Shown here one piece after another: positions 1 to 9,715 of a stretch of 64,000 bases of DNA. Every line of letters starts with the position of its first letter. Position 1 is the first letter of the stretch. The stretch lies in NCBI RefSeq assembly GCF_012971745.1, contig NZ_CP048834.1, positions 2,604,001 through 2,668,000 on the forward strand, given 5' to 3'. Origin of the DNA: Starkeya sp. ORNL1. Its GTDB lineage: Bacteria > Pseudomonadota > Alphaproteobacteria > Rhizobiales > Xanthobacteraceae. Position numbers and translations under genes: made by a program. The notes below the pieces were generated by a model. The model was not told where the DNA came from. It did not search any database and worked only from the letters and a program-made list of their open reading frames with translations.

Positions 1-70
1 ACACGACGAACGGCCACGGGCTCGGATCGACGATGTGGTAGTCGTGGTGCTTGGCGTGGGCCTCGGCCAT
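1..70 (-). CDS. ctaE: cytochrome c oxidase subunit III, N-terminal fragment cut by the window edge
   Basis: The first 23 codons read MAEAHAKHHDYHIVDPSPWP, which matches the conserved N-terminus of alphaproteobacterial cytochrome c oxidase subunit III (His-rich, then the VDPSPWP motif before the first membrane helix). The subunit is a membrane component of the aa3-type terminal oxidase. The ATG is at 68-70 on the minus strand and the rest lies outside the window. It is the last visible gene of the minus-strand cox operon, 141 bases after ctaG. The call rests on a short but characteristic motif and on the operon position. Confidence 0.85.
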   Translation of the reverse strand, partial: MAEAHAKHHDYHIVDPSPWPFVV

Positions 71-172
71 GGGTCGCGCTCTCCGTTCCGTCTCTTCTCT
101 AGCGGGCCGTCCCGGCGGCCGCAATGTGTCGAACTGCCCTTGCTACCCGCGTCACAGAAGCGCGTATCCCAA

Positions 173-226
173 GGATCACCAGAGGGCCCTGGGTCACAAG
201 GGGGCCTTGGGTCACAAGGGGGCCTT
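173..226. repeat. three tandem 18-bp units at the 3' end of ctaG
   Basis: Two identical 18-bp units (GGGTCACAAGGGGGCCTT at 191-208 and 209-226) follow a degenerate copy at 173-190. The unit at 209-226 contains the ctaG stop codon (212-214), so the other two are extra copies of the coding end placed downstream of it. This looks like local slippage or duplication in the ctaG-ctaE spacer. No function is evident. Confidence 0.8.
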
Positions 227-859
227 GGCCGGCGGGGTCGAGGCCGCCTCGCCCGACGCCACGGGCGCGGCTTTGGCGAAGAAGGTGTAGGATAAGGTGA
301 TGGACTTCACCCCCGCCATCTCCGAATCGTCGGCCATCGACGGATCGACGAAGAAGACGACCGGCATCTCCACGCTCTCGCCCGGCTTCAGTGTCTGCTC
401 CGTGAAGCAGAAGCACTGCAGCTTGTTGAAATAGGAGCCGACCGCGCCGGGCGTGACATTGTAGGTCGCGGTCCCGGTGGTCGGCGTCGAGCCGCGATTG
501 GTGACGCGGAAATAGGCGAGCTTGGTCTCGCCGAGCCGGACCTGCACCGAGCCGACATCCGGCTGGAAGTTCCAGGCCAGGCCGGGCGCGACGTTGGAAT
601 CGAACCGCACCTGCACGGTGCGCGCCAGTTCCTTTTCCGGCGCCTTGGTGGCGACGCGGGTGGTACCGGCAAAGCCGGTGACCTGGCAGAGCATCTGGTA
701 GAGCGGAACCGCGGCATAGGCGGCGCCGACCATGGCGACGACGAACGCGGCGCAGGCCAGGCCCACCAGCCGATGGCGACCGGCCGAGGCGACGGGCGCG
801 CGAGGCGCCGCATGCGGGGCCTCTGTGGGGGCGGCGTCGGGGGGCATCTCTTCGCTCAT
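212..859 (-). CDS. ctaG: cytochrome c oxidase assembly protein CtaG/Cox11
   Basis: A 215-aa copper chaperone that delivers copper to the CuB site of subunit I. A cytosolic N-terminal tail rich in Ala and Pro (1-28) is followed by one membrane helix (about 31-53) and a periplasmic Ig-like domain. The Cox11 copper motif C-F-C-F is at residues 149-152, and a further conserved Cys is at 58 just after the helix. An AGGAAG Shine-Dalgarno precedes the ATG at 859; a second in-frame ATG four codons in is less well placed. The gene lies between coxF and ctaE in the usual operon order. The last codons overlap the 18-bp tandem repeat. Confidence 0.96.
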   Translation of the reverse strand: MSEEMPPDAAPTEAPHAAPRAPVASAGRHRLVGLACAAFVVAMVGAAYAAVPLYQMLCQVTGFAGTTRVATKAPEKELARTVQVRFDSNVAPGLAWNFQPDVGSVQVRLGETKLAYFRVTNRGSTPTTGTATYNVTPGAVGSYFNKLQCFCFTEQTLKPGESVEMPVVFFVDPSMADDSEMAGVKSITLSYTFFAKAAPVASGEAASTPPAKAPL

Positions 860-881
860 CGCTTCCTCACACGGCTCCGTC

Positions 882-1091
882 TCACATCGGCCGGTTCAGG
901 ACGACGCCCGGGCCGAGCTTGACGATGGTGACGATGTAGAACAGCAGGCACAGCGCGCCGAGGGTGAGCGCGATGGCACGCGAGCGGGCGCGGCGGCGGC
1001 GCTGCTGCACGTCGGTCAGCGTCACATAGTCGACGATCTCGATCTCGTGCGGGTTCTTCGGCTCGCGCTTGGTGGTGTCGTTGTCGGTCAT
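882..1091 (-). CDS. coxF: CoxF-like small membrane protein of the cox operon
   Basis: A 69-aa protein with a charged N-terminus (EIEIVDYVTLTDVQQRRRRARSR) and one C-terminal membrane helix ending in GPGVVLNRP. This matches the small CoxF proteins found between ctaB and ctaG in alphaproteobacteria; their exact role is not established. The ATG at 1091 was chosen because GGGGA lies five bases upstream. A GTG at 1121 would add ten residues and overlap the ctaB stop as GTGA, so translational coupling from that start is also possible. Confidence 0.82.
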   Translation of the reverse strand: MTDNDTTKREPKNPHEIEIVDYVTLTDVQQRRRRARSRAIALTLGALCLLFYIVTIVKLGPGVVLNRPM

Positions 1092-1117
1092 GGCGGTCCC
1101 CGCGGTCAGCATGGCGC

Positions 1118-2110
1118 TCACAGCCCCAGGCCGGCCGGCACCTTCACCGCTTCCATGAGGAGCACGGCGAAGAGCAGGAAGAGATAAAGGATGGAGAAGG
1201 CGAAGAGCCGCTTGGCGGCCTGGTCAGCCCGGGCGCCCTCGCGGCGGCGGAACACCTGCCAGGCCAGCAGCAGCATGATGGCTCCGGTGCCGATGGACAC
1301 TGCGCCATAGGCCAGCCCGGCCATGCCGAGCGCGAAGGGCGAGACGGCGAGCGGCACCAGCACCAGCGTGTAGATCAGGATCTGCCGACGCGTCTCGTCG
1401 GCCCCGGAGACCACCGGCAGCATCGGCACGCCGGCGCGGGCATAGTCGCCGGTCTTGTAAAGCGCCAGCGCCCAGAAGTGCGGCGGCGTCCAGAAGAAGA
1501 TGATGAGGAAGAGCAGCACGCTCTCCAGCCCGATGCCGCCCGAGGCCGCCGCCCAGCCGACCATGGGCGGGAAGGCGCCGGCAGCGCCGCCGATGACGAT
1601 GTTCTGCGGCGTCGTGCGCTTCAGCCACATCGTGTAGACGACGGCATAGAAGAAGATGGTGAAGGCGAGCAGCGCCGCGGACAGCACGTTCACCAAAAGG
1701 CCGAGCACCACCACCGAGCCGACCGCGAGCGTCATGCCGAAGGCCAGCGCCTCGCCGGGCGTGACCCGGCCAGCCGGCACCGGGCGGGCGCGGGTGCGCG
1801 TCATCAGCGCGTCGATATCGGCATCCCACCACATGTTAAGCGCGCCCGAGGCGCCGGCGCCGATGGCGATGCACAGCAAGGCGGTGAAGGCGATCACCGG
1901 ATGCACGTCGCCCGGCGCCCGCACGATGCCGACCAGCGCGGTGAAGACGACCAGCGACATGACCCGCGGCTTCAGCAGCGCGACATAGTCGGCGACAGAG
2001 GCGAGCGAGGGGGCGTCCGCAAGCCCGGCCGAGCCCGCGAGCGACGACATCTGCGCGGGCTCGGCCTGCGTTCCGGTCAGTTCGTATTCGCGTGAGGCGA
2101 CGTCACTCAT
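1118..2110 (-). CDS. ctaB: heme o synthase (protoheme IX farnesyltransferase)
   Basis: A UbiA-family membrane prenyltransferase of about 330 aa that adds a farnesyl group to heme b to make heme o, the precursor of heme a for CtaD. The prenyl-diphosphate motif N-x3-D-x3-D reads NMWWDADID (residues 93-101 from the upstream ATG) and is followed by the family signature [10 protein letters not shown]. The hydrophobicity pattern fits multiple membrane helices. Two adjacent ATGs occur (2113 and 2110). The second is preferred because GGAG lies six bases before it and only three before the first. It follows ctaD after a 113-base spacer holding a hairpin. Confidence 0.96.
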   Translation of the reverse strand: MSDVASREYELTGTQAEPAQMSSLAGSAGLADAPSLASVADYVALLKPRVMSLVVFTALVGIVRAPGDVHPVIAFTALLCIAIGAGASGALNMWWDADIDALMTRTRARPVPAGRVTPGEALAFGMTLAVGSVVVLGLLVNVLSAALLAFTIFFYAVVYTMWLKRTTPQNIVIGGAAGAFPPMVGWAAASGGIGLESVLLFLIIFFWTPPHFWALALYKTGDYARAGVPMLPVVSGADETRRQILIYTLVLVPLAVSPFALGMAGLAYGAVSIGTGAIMLLLAWQVFRRREGARADQAAKRLFAFSILYLFLLFAVLLMEAVKVPAGLGL

Positions 2111-2174
2111 CATGCGCTCCGGCGCGGCAGCCCCCTCTTCAGGAGGGTTTGGAGGCCGCGCTCCTCATTATGCG

Positions 2175-2199
2175 ACCGGCGCGGCGAGGCCGCGCCGGT
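2175..2199 (-). terminator. GC-rich hairpin between ctaD and ctaB
   Basis: Perfect 11-bp stem (ACCGGCGCGGC / GCCGCGCCGGT) with a GAG loop, 25 bases after the ctaD stop. No T-run follows on the minus strand. It may therefore be a partial terminator or an mRNA-stabilising stem setting the expression ratio of subunit I to the assembly genes, rather than a full stop. Confidence 0.5.
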
Positions 2200-2223
2200 A
2201 GAATATTAGCACGGACTACCGCT

Positions 2224-3861
<1,638 letters not shown>

Positions 3862-3948
3862 TCACTTCGCGGCCGCCCGGCGACGGCCTGAATTCACTTC
3901 CGGCCGCCGATGGCGGCGACCGTCTTTTGCGACCGTCCCGGTCAGCCC

Positions 3949-4839
3949 TCAGCGTGCCGCTGGCAGCGCCGCGCCGTCGTCATTCTGCGCCAGCGCCGGA
4001 CGCGGGGCATCGGTCGCCGCGAACTTCTTCTTGGCCTGCTCGACCCAGGTGGCGAACTCGGCCTCGCTGACGACGCGGATGGCGATCGGCATGAAGGCGT
4101 GGTCCCTGCCGCACAGCTCGGAGCACTGGCCGTAGAACATCCCTTCCTTCGTCGCCTGGAACCAGCTCTCATTGAGGCGGCCCGGCAGGGCGTCGATCTT
4201 CACGCCGAAGGACGGCATGGCGAAGGAATGGATGACGTCGGCCGCGGTGACCTGCACGCGCACGATCTTGCCGACCGGCACCACCACCTCGTTGTCGACG
4301 CTGAGCAGGCGCGGCTGGCCCGGCTTCAGGTCGGCTTCGGCGACCAGCAGGCTGTCGAAGCTGAAGGCGCCATTGTCGGGATATTCATAGGACCAGTACC
4401 ACTGGTGGCCGGTGATCTTCACCGTCATGTCCGCCTTCGGAATGTCCAGCTCGAGGAAGAGCAGGCGGAAGGACGGGATGGCGATGGCCACCAGGATCAG
4501 CACCGGCACCACGGTCCACGCCACCTCGATGAGGGTGTTGTGCGTGGTGCGCGAAGGCACCGGGTTGGCCTTCTCGTTGAACTTCAGCGCCACCACCGCG
4601 AGCAGGCCGGCCACGAGCAGCACGACGGCGAAGATGATGACGAGCAGGAAGGCATGGAAGGAGTGGATGCTCTCCATCACCGGGGAGGCCGCACCCTGGA
4701 AATTGATCTGCCAGTCCGAGGGCTGGCCGGTGCCGGCGAAGGCCGAGGCGGCGCCCGAAACCAGCGCAGCGGTTGCAGCGAGCAGCATGCCGACGAAGCC
4801 CGCGCCAGCGCGCATGACGTTGCTGATCCACGACTTCAT
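3949..4839 (-). CDS. ctaC: cytochrome c oxidase subunit II
   Basis: A 296-aa subunit that accepts electrons from cytochrome c. It has a signal peptide (about 1-35, ending ASAFA), two membrane helices (about 62-86 and 104-128) and a periplasmic cupredoxin domain. The CuA site is intact: His204, Cys239, Cys243, His247 and Met250 in the GQCSELCGRDHAFMPI segment. The electron-entry aromatic patch is QWYW (146-149). The ATG at 4839 has GAGG upstream; an upstream in-frame start at 4887 would put 16 residues before the signal peptide. This is the first gene of the minus-strand cox operon, so its promoter should lie in 4840-5200. Confidence 0.97.
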   Translation of the reverse strand: MKSWISNVMRAGAGFVGMLLAATAALVSGAASAFAGTGQPSDWQINFQGAASPVMESIHSFHAFLLVIIFAVVLLVAGLLAVVALKFNEKANPVPSRTTHNTLIEVAWTVVPVLILVAIAIPSFRLLFLELDIPKADMTVKITGHQWYWSYEYPDNGAFSFDSLLVAEADLKPGQPRLLSVDNEVVVPVGKIVRVQVTAADVIHSFAMPSFGVKIDALPGRLNESWFQATKEGMFYGQCSELCGRDHAFMPIAIRVVSEAEFATWVEQAKKKFAATDAPRPALAQNDDGAALPAAR

Positions 4840-5201
4840 CGCGATCCTCACTCCCCTCGAACTCCCCTGCGTCACCGGTCGCACCAAGGCGCCGTAGCCG
4901 GCCGGGCCGGCGGCAATCGACCCCCATCAAACACAAAATGGCACCCCGAGCAACGAGACAACGGCCCTCGGCTCTGCGACAAGACGTCGGGTGCCTGGAA
5001 CCATTCTATCTGCTGGGGCGGCTGGAATGCGCCCTATTCTTGACATCAGGCGCACGCGTTGTACGCCCTTCTCCGTAGGGGCCGCGTGGGACTGCCGACC
5101 GCGATTCGAATCCGCGGCGGTACCGGCCTGCGCAGCCCTCGGCCCAAGCTCTGCCTTGCGGCCATCTCGCCTTGCTTCGCGCCTATCTCGGGAGACAACC
5201 G
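4840..5201. other. divergent intergenic region between ctaC and ialB
   Basis: 362 bases with no convincing gene. It must hold the promoter of the cox operon (minus strand) and that of ialB (plus strand). A plus-strand candidate is TTGACA at 5040-5045 with TACGCC 16 bases later (5062-5067), about 130 bases before ialB; the -10 is poor. No clear minus-strand promoter was found. Confidence 0.4.
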
Positions 5202-5717
5202 ATGCGCCGGATACCCTGTTTCCGCCTGCTCGCCTCGGCGGCATTGGGGCTTGTATGGCTCGCCGCCGGCGCGGCCGGAGCACACGCCCAGGGCGTGGTG
5301 CGCTCGGTCCATGGCGAGTGGCAGATACGCTGCGACACCCCGCCCGGCGCCCAGGCCGAGCAGTGCGTGCTGCTGCAGAGCGTCCAGGCCGAGGACCGGC
5401 CGAATGTCGGCCTCACCGTCATCGTGCTGAAGACCGCCGACAAGCAGAGCCGCCTCTTGCGCGTGCTCGCCCCGCTCGGCGTGCTGCTGCCCTCCGGTCT
5501 CGGGCTGAAGATCGACAATGTCGATGTCGGCCGTGCCGGCTTCGTGCGCTGCGTGCCGAATGGTTGCGTCGCCGAGGTGGTGATGGACGACAAGCTGGTC
5601 GGCCAGCTCCGCCAGGGGCAGAACGCCACCTTCATCATCTTCCAGACCCCGGAAGAGGGCATCGGCATTCCGCTCAGCCTCAAGGGCTTCGGCGAAGGCT
5701 ACGACAAGCTGCCCTGA
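5202..5717 (+). CDS. invasion-associated locus B (IalB) family periplasmic protein
   Basis: A 171-aa exported protein with a signal peptide ending AHAQ (about residue 30). The mature part starts GVVRSVHGEWQIRC and has four cysteines (in WQIRC, EQCVLL, VRCVPNGC), as in the IalB family (PF06776). IalB was named for Bartonella erythrocyte invasion, but homologues are widespread in free-living alphaproteobacteria with no defined function, so the name should not imply virulence. The start at 5202 has GGGAG eight bases upstream; the ATG at 5172 lacks a comparable site. The gene is followed after 13 bases by a HAD hydrolase. Confidence 0.85.
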   Translation: MRRIPCFRLLASAALGLVWLAAGAAGAHAQGVVRSVHGEWQIRCDTPPGAQAEQCVLLQSVQAEDRPNVGLTVIVLKTADKQSRLLRVLAPLGVLLPSGLGLKIDNVDVGRAGFVRCVPNGCVAEVVMDDKLVGQLRQGQNATFIIFQTPEEGIGIPLSLKGFGEGYDKLP

Positions 5718-5730
5718 CCGGGAGGCTGCA

Positions 5731-6348
5731 ATGGCGCCTCCGCCTCCCCGCCTCGTCATCTTCGACATGGACGACGTGCTGGTGCGCTACGATCCGGACG
5801 TGCGCCGCGCCGCCATGGGCGCGCTCGCCGGGCTCAGCGCCGGCGATGTCGAGCGCCTCATCTGGGACAGCGGCATCGAGGATGCCGCCGACATGGGCGC
5901 GCTCTCCTCCGATGGCTATCTCGGCGCCGTCAGCCACGCGCTCGGCGTGCCGTTCGGCCGCCGGCAATGGCTGGAGACGCGGCGCGTGGCGATGCGGCTC
6001 GATCCGGACACCCCGGCACTGGCGCGGCGCGTCGGCGAGCGGGCGCGGCTCGCCCTGCTCACCAACAACGGCTACCTGATGCGCGAGCACTTCGACGCTC
6101 TGGTGCCGGAGCTGCGCGCCATCTTCGGCGCGGCCATGCATGTCGCCGCCGAGTTCGGCACCAAGAAGCCGGATCCGGACATCTACCGCCGCCTCGCCGC
6201 CCTGCATGGCGCCGCCCCCCACGAGGCGATGATGATCGACGACAAGCCGGGCCACGTTGCCGGCGCGCGCAGTGCCGGGCTGGAAGGCCACGTCTTCACC
6301 GGCCTTGAAGGACTGAGGGAACGCCTGCAGGCACTGCGGCTGGTCTGA
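5731..6348 (+). CDS. HAD-superfamily hydrolase (haloacid dehalogenase-like phosphatase)
   Basis: A 205-aa cytosolic protein with all HAD motifs: nucleophile Asp12 and general acid/base Asp14 (FDMDDVL), Thr111 in LLTNNG, Lys146 in TKKPD, and metal-binding Asp170 and Asp171 (MIDDKPGHV). The helical cap between motifs I and II (about 20-90) fits subfamily I, which includes small-molecule phosphatases and epoxide-hydrolase N-domain-like proteins. The substrate cannot be read from sequence. GGGAGG lies seven bases before the ATG, and the gene probably shares a transcript with ialB. Confidence 0.85.
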   Translation: MAPPPPRLVIFDMDDVLVRYDPDVRRAAMGALAGLSAGDVERLIWDSGIEDAADMGALSSDGYLGAVSHALGVPFGRRQWLETRRVAMRLDPDTPALARRVGERARLALLTNNGYLMREHFDALVPELRAIFGAAMHVAAEFGTKKPDPDIYRRLAALHGAAPHEAMMIDDKPGHVAGARSAGLEGHVFTGLEGLRERLQALRLV

Positions 6349-6369
6349 CACTCTCTATATATAGAGTGT
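6348..6369. promoter_or_regulatory. AT-rich inverted repeat between the HAD gene and mutM
   Basis: ACACTCT (6348-6354) and AGAGTGT (6363-6369) flank CTATATAT. A 14-bp perfect palindrome CTCTATATATAGAG (6353-6366) lies inside. It starts at the last base of the HAD stop codon, 36 bases before mutM, and is strikingly AT-rich for this region. It could be a repressor operator and -10-like element for mutM, or a weak terminator for the upstream pair. Confidence 0.45.
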
Positions 6370-6405
6370 ACGGCACGCTGCCGTGCCCCTCCGAACGAGA
6401 CAGCC

Positions 6406-7299
6406 ATGCCCGAATTGCCCGAAGTCGAGACCGTGCGCCGCGGCCTTGCCCCCGTCATGGAGGGCGCGCTGATCCGCGAGGCCGAGGTGCGGCGCCCGGA
6501 CCTGCGCTGGCCGCTGCCGGAGCGCATGGCCGAGCGGCTTGTCGGCCGCCGCGTCATCGGGCTCGGCCGGCGAGCCAAATACCTCACGGCCGATCTCGAC
6601 GATGCCGGCAGTGGGGCCGAGGTGCTGATCATGCATCTCGGCATGTCCGGCTCGTTCCGCATCGATATGGGCAACGCCAGCGTTACGCCGGGCGTGTTCG
6701 AACTGCCGCGCTCCAAGGCGGAGGCGCACGACCATGTGGTGCTGCACATGGGTTCGGGCGCGCGCATCACCTATAATGACCCGCGCCGCTTCGGCGCCAT
6801 GCTGATGGTACCGCGCGCCGATCTGGAGGCGCACCCGCTGTTCCGCGACCTCGGGCCGGAGCCGCTCGGCAATGCCTTCGACGCCGCCTATCTCGCCGCC
6901 GCCGTGGCGCGGCGCGCGACCTCGCTGAAAGCCGCGCTGCTCGACCAGAAGATCGTCGCCGGGCTCGGCAATATCTATGTCAGCGAGGCGCTGCACCGCG
7001 CCCACCTCTCGCCGGAGCGCGTTGCCTCCAGCCTCGCCACCGCCAAGGGCGGGCCGAGCGCGGGCGCGGTGCGCCTGGTCGATGCCGTGCGCGACGTCCT
7101 GAACGAGGCGATCGTCGCCGGCGGCTCGACCTTGCGCGACCATGCGCAGGTCGACGGCACGCTCGGCTATTTCCAGCACCGCTTCCGCGTCTATGACCGC
7201 GAGGATGCGCCCTGCCCGACGCCGGGCTGCCGCGGCCTGGTCCATCGCATGGTGCAGAACGGCCGCTCCACCTTCTATTGTAAGAACTGCCAGAAATAG
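6406..7299 (+). CDS. mutM: formamidopyrimidine-DNA glycosylase (Fpg)
   Basis: A 297-aa bifunctional glycosylase/AP lyase that removes 8-oxoguanine and formamidopyrimidines. The catalytic N-terminus MPELPEVE supplies the Pro2 nucleophile and Glu3, and Lys58 (RRAKYL) is the conserved phosphate contact. The C-terminal zinc finger has Cys270, Cys275, Cys292 and Cys295 with the conserved Arg287 (NGRSTFYC). Length is normal for alphaproteobacteria. An enoyl-CoA hydratase follows 13 bases later, and rpsT and dnaA follow that, an arrangement common in this order. Confidence 0.97.
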   Translation: MPELPEVETVRRGLAPVMEGALIREAEVRRPDLRWPLPERMAERLVGRRVIGLGRRAKYLTADLDDAGSGAEVLIMHLGMSGSFRIDMGNASVTPGVFELPRSKAEAHDHVVLHMGSGARITYNDPRRFGAMLMVPRADLEAHPLFRDLGPEPLGNAFDAAYLAAAVARRATSLKAALLDQKIVAGLGNIYVSEALHRAHLSPERVASSLATAKGGPSAGAVRLVDAVRDVLNEAIVAGGSTLRDHAQVDGTLGYFQHRFRVYDREDAPCPTPGCRGLVHRMVQNGRSTFYCKNCQK

Positions 7300-7312
7300 G
7301 AAGAGAGCGCCC

Positions 7313-8086
7313 ATGCCCTACGACAACATCATCGTGGAGACGAACAGCCGCGTCGGCATCATCACGCTCAACCGGCCGAAGGCGCTCAATGCGCTCAACA
7401 GCGCGCTGATCGCCGAGCTGAACCGGGCGCTCGACGGCTTCGAGGCCGATCCCGGCATTGGCTGCATCGTGCTCACCGGCTCGGAGCGCGCCTTCGCCGC
7501 CGGGGCGGACGTGAAGGAGATGCAGCCCCTCGCCTTCCCCGCCACCTACATCGAAGACTTCATCACCAGCTGGGAACGGCTGTCGCGCTGCCGCAAGCCG
7601 GTCATCGCAGCGGTGGCGGGCTATGCGCTCGGCGGTGGCTGCGAGATCGCGATGATGTGCGACATCATCCTCGCCGCCGACAATGCCAAGTTCGGCCAGC
7701 CCGAGATCCAGCTCGGCATCATGCCCGGCGCCGGCGGCTCGCAGCGCCTGACGCGGGCAATCGGCAAGTCCAAGGCGATGGAGATGTGCCTCACCGGCCG
7801 CACCATGGACGCCGTGGAGGCCGAGCGCCTCGGCCTCGTCGCCCGGGTGGTACCGCTCGCCGAGCTGATGGCCGAGACCATGAAGGTCGCGGACAAGATC
7901 GCCGCGCTGTCGCCGCAGGCGGCGATGATGACCAAGGAGAGCGTCAACCGCGCCTTCGAGACCACTTTGGCGGAAGGCATCCGCTTCGAGCGCCGGCTGT
8001 TCCAGGCGCTGTTCGCCACCGCCGACCAGAAGGAAGGCATGGGCGCCTTCGTCGAGAAGCGCACGCCCGACTTCACCGGACGCTGA
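7313..8086 (+). CDS. enoyl-CoA hydratase (crotonase)
   Basis: A 257-aa crotonase that hydrates 2-enoyl-CoA esters to 3-hydroxyacyl-CoA in beta-oxidation. Both catalytic glutamates are present: Glu111 in GGGCEIAM and Glu131 in FGQPEIQLG, matching Glu144 and Glu164 of the rat enzyme. The oxyanion-hole strand [10 protein letters not shown] (61-70) and the GAGGSQRL segment are also present. AGGAAGAG precedes the ATG at 7313. The open frame runs back into mutM to 7142, but that extension is an overlap artefact. It is probably cotranscribed with mutM. Confidence 0.93.
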   Translation: MPYDNIIVETNSRVGIITLNRPKALNALNSALIAELNRALDGFEADPGIGCIVLTGSERAFAAGADVKEMQPLAFPATYIEDFITSWERLSRCRKPVIAAVAGYALGGGCEIAMMCDIILAADNAKFGQPEIQLGIMPGAGGSQRLTRAIGKSKAMEMCLTGRTMDAVEAERLGLVARVVPLAELMAETMKVADKIAALSPQAAMMTKESVNRAFETTLAEGIRFERRLFQALFATADQKEGMGAFVEKRTPDFTGR

Positions 8087-8123
8087 ATGCCCGCGCCGGG
8101 ACGGTAGAAAGGCGCCGCCGCTG

Positions 8124-8152
8124 TTGACGCGACGGCGCGCCGCGACTATAAG
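8124..8152 (+). promoter_or_regulatory. sigma-70-type promoter of rpsT
   Basis: TTGACG at 8124-8129 and TATAAG at 8147-8152 with an exact 17-base spacer, about 115 bases before the rpsT start codon. It is one of the best promoter matches in the window and predicts a leader of roughly 105 bases, room for S20 autoregulation or other leader control. Confidence 0.65.
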
Positions 8153-8265
8153 CCGGCCACTCGCGCGGCTACCCTCATGGGTGGGCCGGCTTCCCGTTTT
8201 GCCCACATTGTACGCCTGAGCCAGGCCTAGCGCCGCGCTTCCGCGTCGACTGAAGAGGACGGCCG

Positions 8266-8532
8266 ATGGCCAATACGCCTTCCGCCAAGAAGGCGGCCCG
8301 CAAGATCGCGCGCCGCACCGACGTCAACAAGAACCGCCGCTCGCGGATGCGCACCTATGTGCGCAAGGTCGAGGAAGCGCTTGCCGCCGGTAACAAGGCC
8401 GCTGCCGGCGCCGCGCTGAAGGATGCCGAGCCGGAGATCATGCGCGCCGCCCAGAAGGGCGTGCTGCACAAGAGCACCGCCTCGCGCAAGGTCTCGCGCC
8501 TGACTCAGGCGGTCGCCAAGCTCGGCGCCTGA
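8266..8532 (+). CDS. rpsT: 30S ribosomal protein S20
   Basis: An 88-aa, Lys/Arg/Ala-rich protein beginning [17 protein letters not shown], typical of S20, which binds 16S rRNA in the small subunit body. The helical repeats with [13 protein letters not shown] and the C-terminal [19 protein letters not shown] segment match the family along its full length. GAAGAGG precedes the ATG. It has its own promoter (8124-8152) and terminator (8594-8616) and is followed by the long non-coding interval before dnaA. Confidence 0.98.
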   Translation: MANTPSAKKAARKIARRTDVNKNRRSRMRTYVRKVEEALAAGNKAAAGAALKDAEPEIMRAAQKGVLHKSTASRKVSRLTQAVAKLGA

Positions 8533-8593
8533 TATACGCTCTTGGAGCGTACCGTGGCGGCACTCGCGGCCTGCAACCGAGAATAGTTGTTCG

Positions 8594-8616
8594 AAGCCCG
8601 GCCTCGTGCCGGGTTT
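8594..8616 (+). terminator. rho-independent terminator of rpsT
   Basis: Stem CCCGGC / GCCGGG extended by a G-T and two A-T pairs, loop CTCGT, then TTTCGTCGTTT. It lies 62 bases after the rpsT stop. Confidence 0.75.
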
Positions 8617-9715
8617 CGTCGTTTCCGGACATGCTCTCGCCACGGTCTCGCCATGGTACGGCCGCCGCGCCTGGCAGGCCGCGATCACGATCCGCGGGTA
8701 GCCGGCTGGACGTTGCAGAATCGTCACAAATCCCTTGAAAGCGTGGATGGCGATTTTCCGGCCCAATCCCCTGTTGACTCCGCCGCACACCCGAAGCAGC
8801 CGAAATCGCAAGGTGCCGTCGCGTCAATGCCGCGCCGGCGCGCAGAAATTCATCATATATTATAGATACTTATGGACCACACCCGATGACCGCTCGGGAA
8901 TCAGCCGCGCGGCGCGGAATCAGGGGGCGAATCGCGCCGGGGCCTTGTCTTCCGACCGTCATTCGGCGTCACGCGAATCTCGCAAGCGAGTCAGAGATTT
9001 GCCGACTGAGGGTTCTTGGGTACGGGACGAATCTGTGTCGTCGGCGCCTCACCTCGATGCGAGGAAGCGCCAAGAGCGTTGCACCGGGGGGGGCGCCTGT
9101 GTATGGTCATTCCTGTCTTCGGTGCCCCGGAGACCTCAGCGAAAAGTTGAGTTGCAAAGTCACTCATCCGCAGAAGGGAGGGTATTTCGATGTTGATTAC
9201 AATATCTACCTTCTGCGCCAGAACGCGTTATTCGTAGATTTACAGGCACAGCCGACGAAGACGGTCTTGTCTGCACTGTAAGATCTATCGGCGTTTGTTC
9301 GTAACCCTATTCGAATAAGAATGAAATCTTTATCAGGGTCGGCAATTACATTGCCGGCAAAGGGGCGACTATGATTACGAACACGTGCGGACTTAAGGAC
9401 GCGCGGCATAAAAGTGCCGGGACGGCGCCGGGCGGTTCAGCCCTGGCAAACGAGGCTTTAAAGGCCGCCGAGCGGCCTTCACGGGAAAGCCGCCTGCGGG
9501 GCGGTAGCAGCTCCGGCATGTCGCCACGCTGTTCCCTATAGCCGGCCGTTCCGCGGAGTTTTTCTCCCCTAGTCGAGCCTGCTCTTTGCGATGAGCCGAT
9601 CGTGGCTGCCCGGCGTCGTCCCCGTGACGACGCGCGGCGCTGACCACGCACCGGCTCGCCGCCGAACTGCCTTTTCGCACGCACTGTCGATAACCGCTTA
9701 AGCGGGGGATTTGCC
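8617..9715. other. 1.1-kb non-coding interval before dnaA
   Basis: No open frame here looks like a real protein. The interval has internal structure. A cluster of eight GANTC sites lies at 8718-9033. AT-rich islands lie at 8846-8875 and roughly 9188-9350, unlike the surrounding GC-rich DNA. A run of eight G (9086-9093) is partly inside a stem formed by 9090-9097 and 9121-9128. Other stems are CGGCAAT/ATTGCCG (9340-9356) and AAGGCCGC/GCGGCCTT (9461-9479). A strong Shine-Dalgarno-like AAGGGAGGG (9174-9182) sits seven bases before an ATG at 9190 that opens a 15-codon frame to 9237. The interval should contain the dnaA promoter and possibly a long regulated leader; oriC is possible but not shown. 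Confidence 0.6.
9685..9693 (-). promoter_or_regulatory. single near-consensus DnaA box before dnaA
   Basis: TGTCGATAA differs at one base from TGTGGATAA, the reverse of the DnaA box TTATCCACA. It ends 22 bases before the dnaA start codon, a position suited to autoregulation. No cluster of boxes accompanies it. Confidence 0.35.

Noticed and set aside
5202..5717. virulence factor call for IalB
   Set aside because: The family is widespread in free-living alphaproteobacteria, so the name alone does not support a role in invasion.
9081..9182. 4.5S SRP RNA candidate near the G8 hairpin
   Set aside because: The conserved GGTCAGGTCCGGAAGGAAGC-type loop is missing.
8886..9281. 131-aa open frame in the dnaA upstream region
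   Set aside because: Composition is irregular, it has no ribosome-binding site, and it overlaps the GANTC cluster and hairpins. Only the C-terminal part looked slightly protein-like.
8617..9715. oriC call
   Set aside because: Only one near-consensus DnaA box was found; without GC-skew or copy-number data the origin cannot be placed here.
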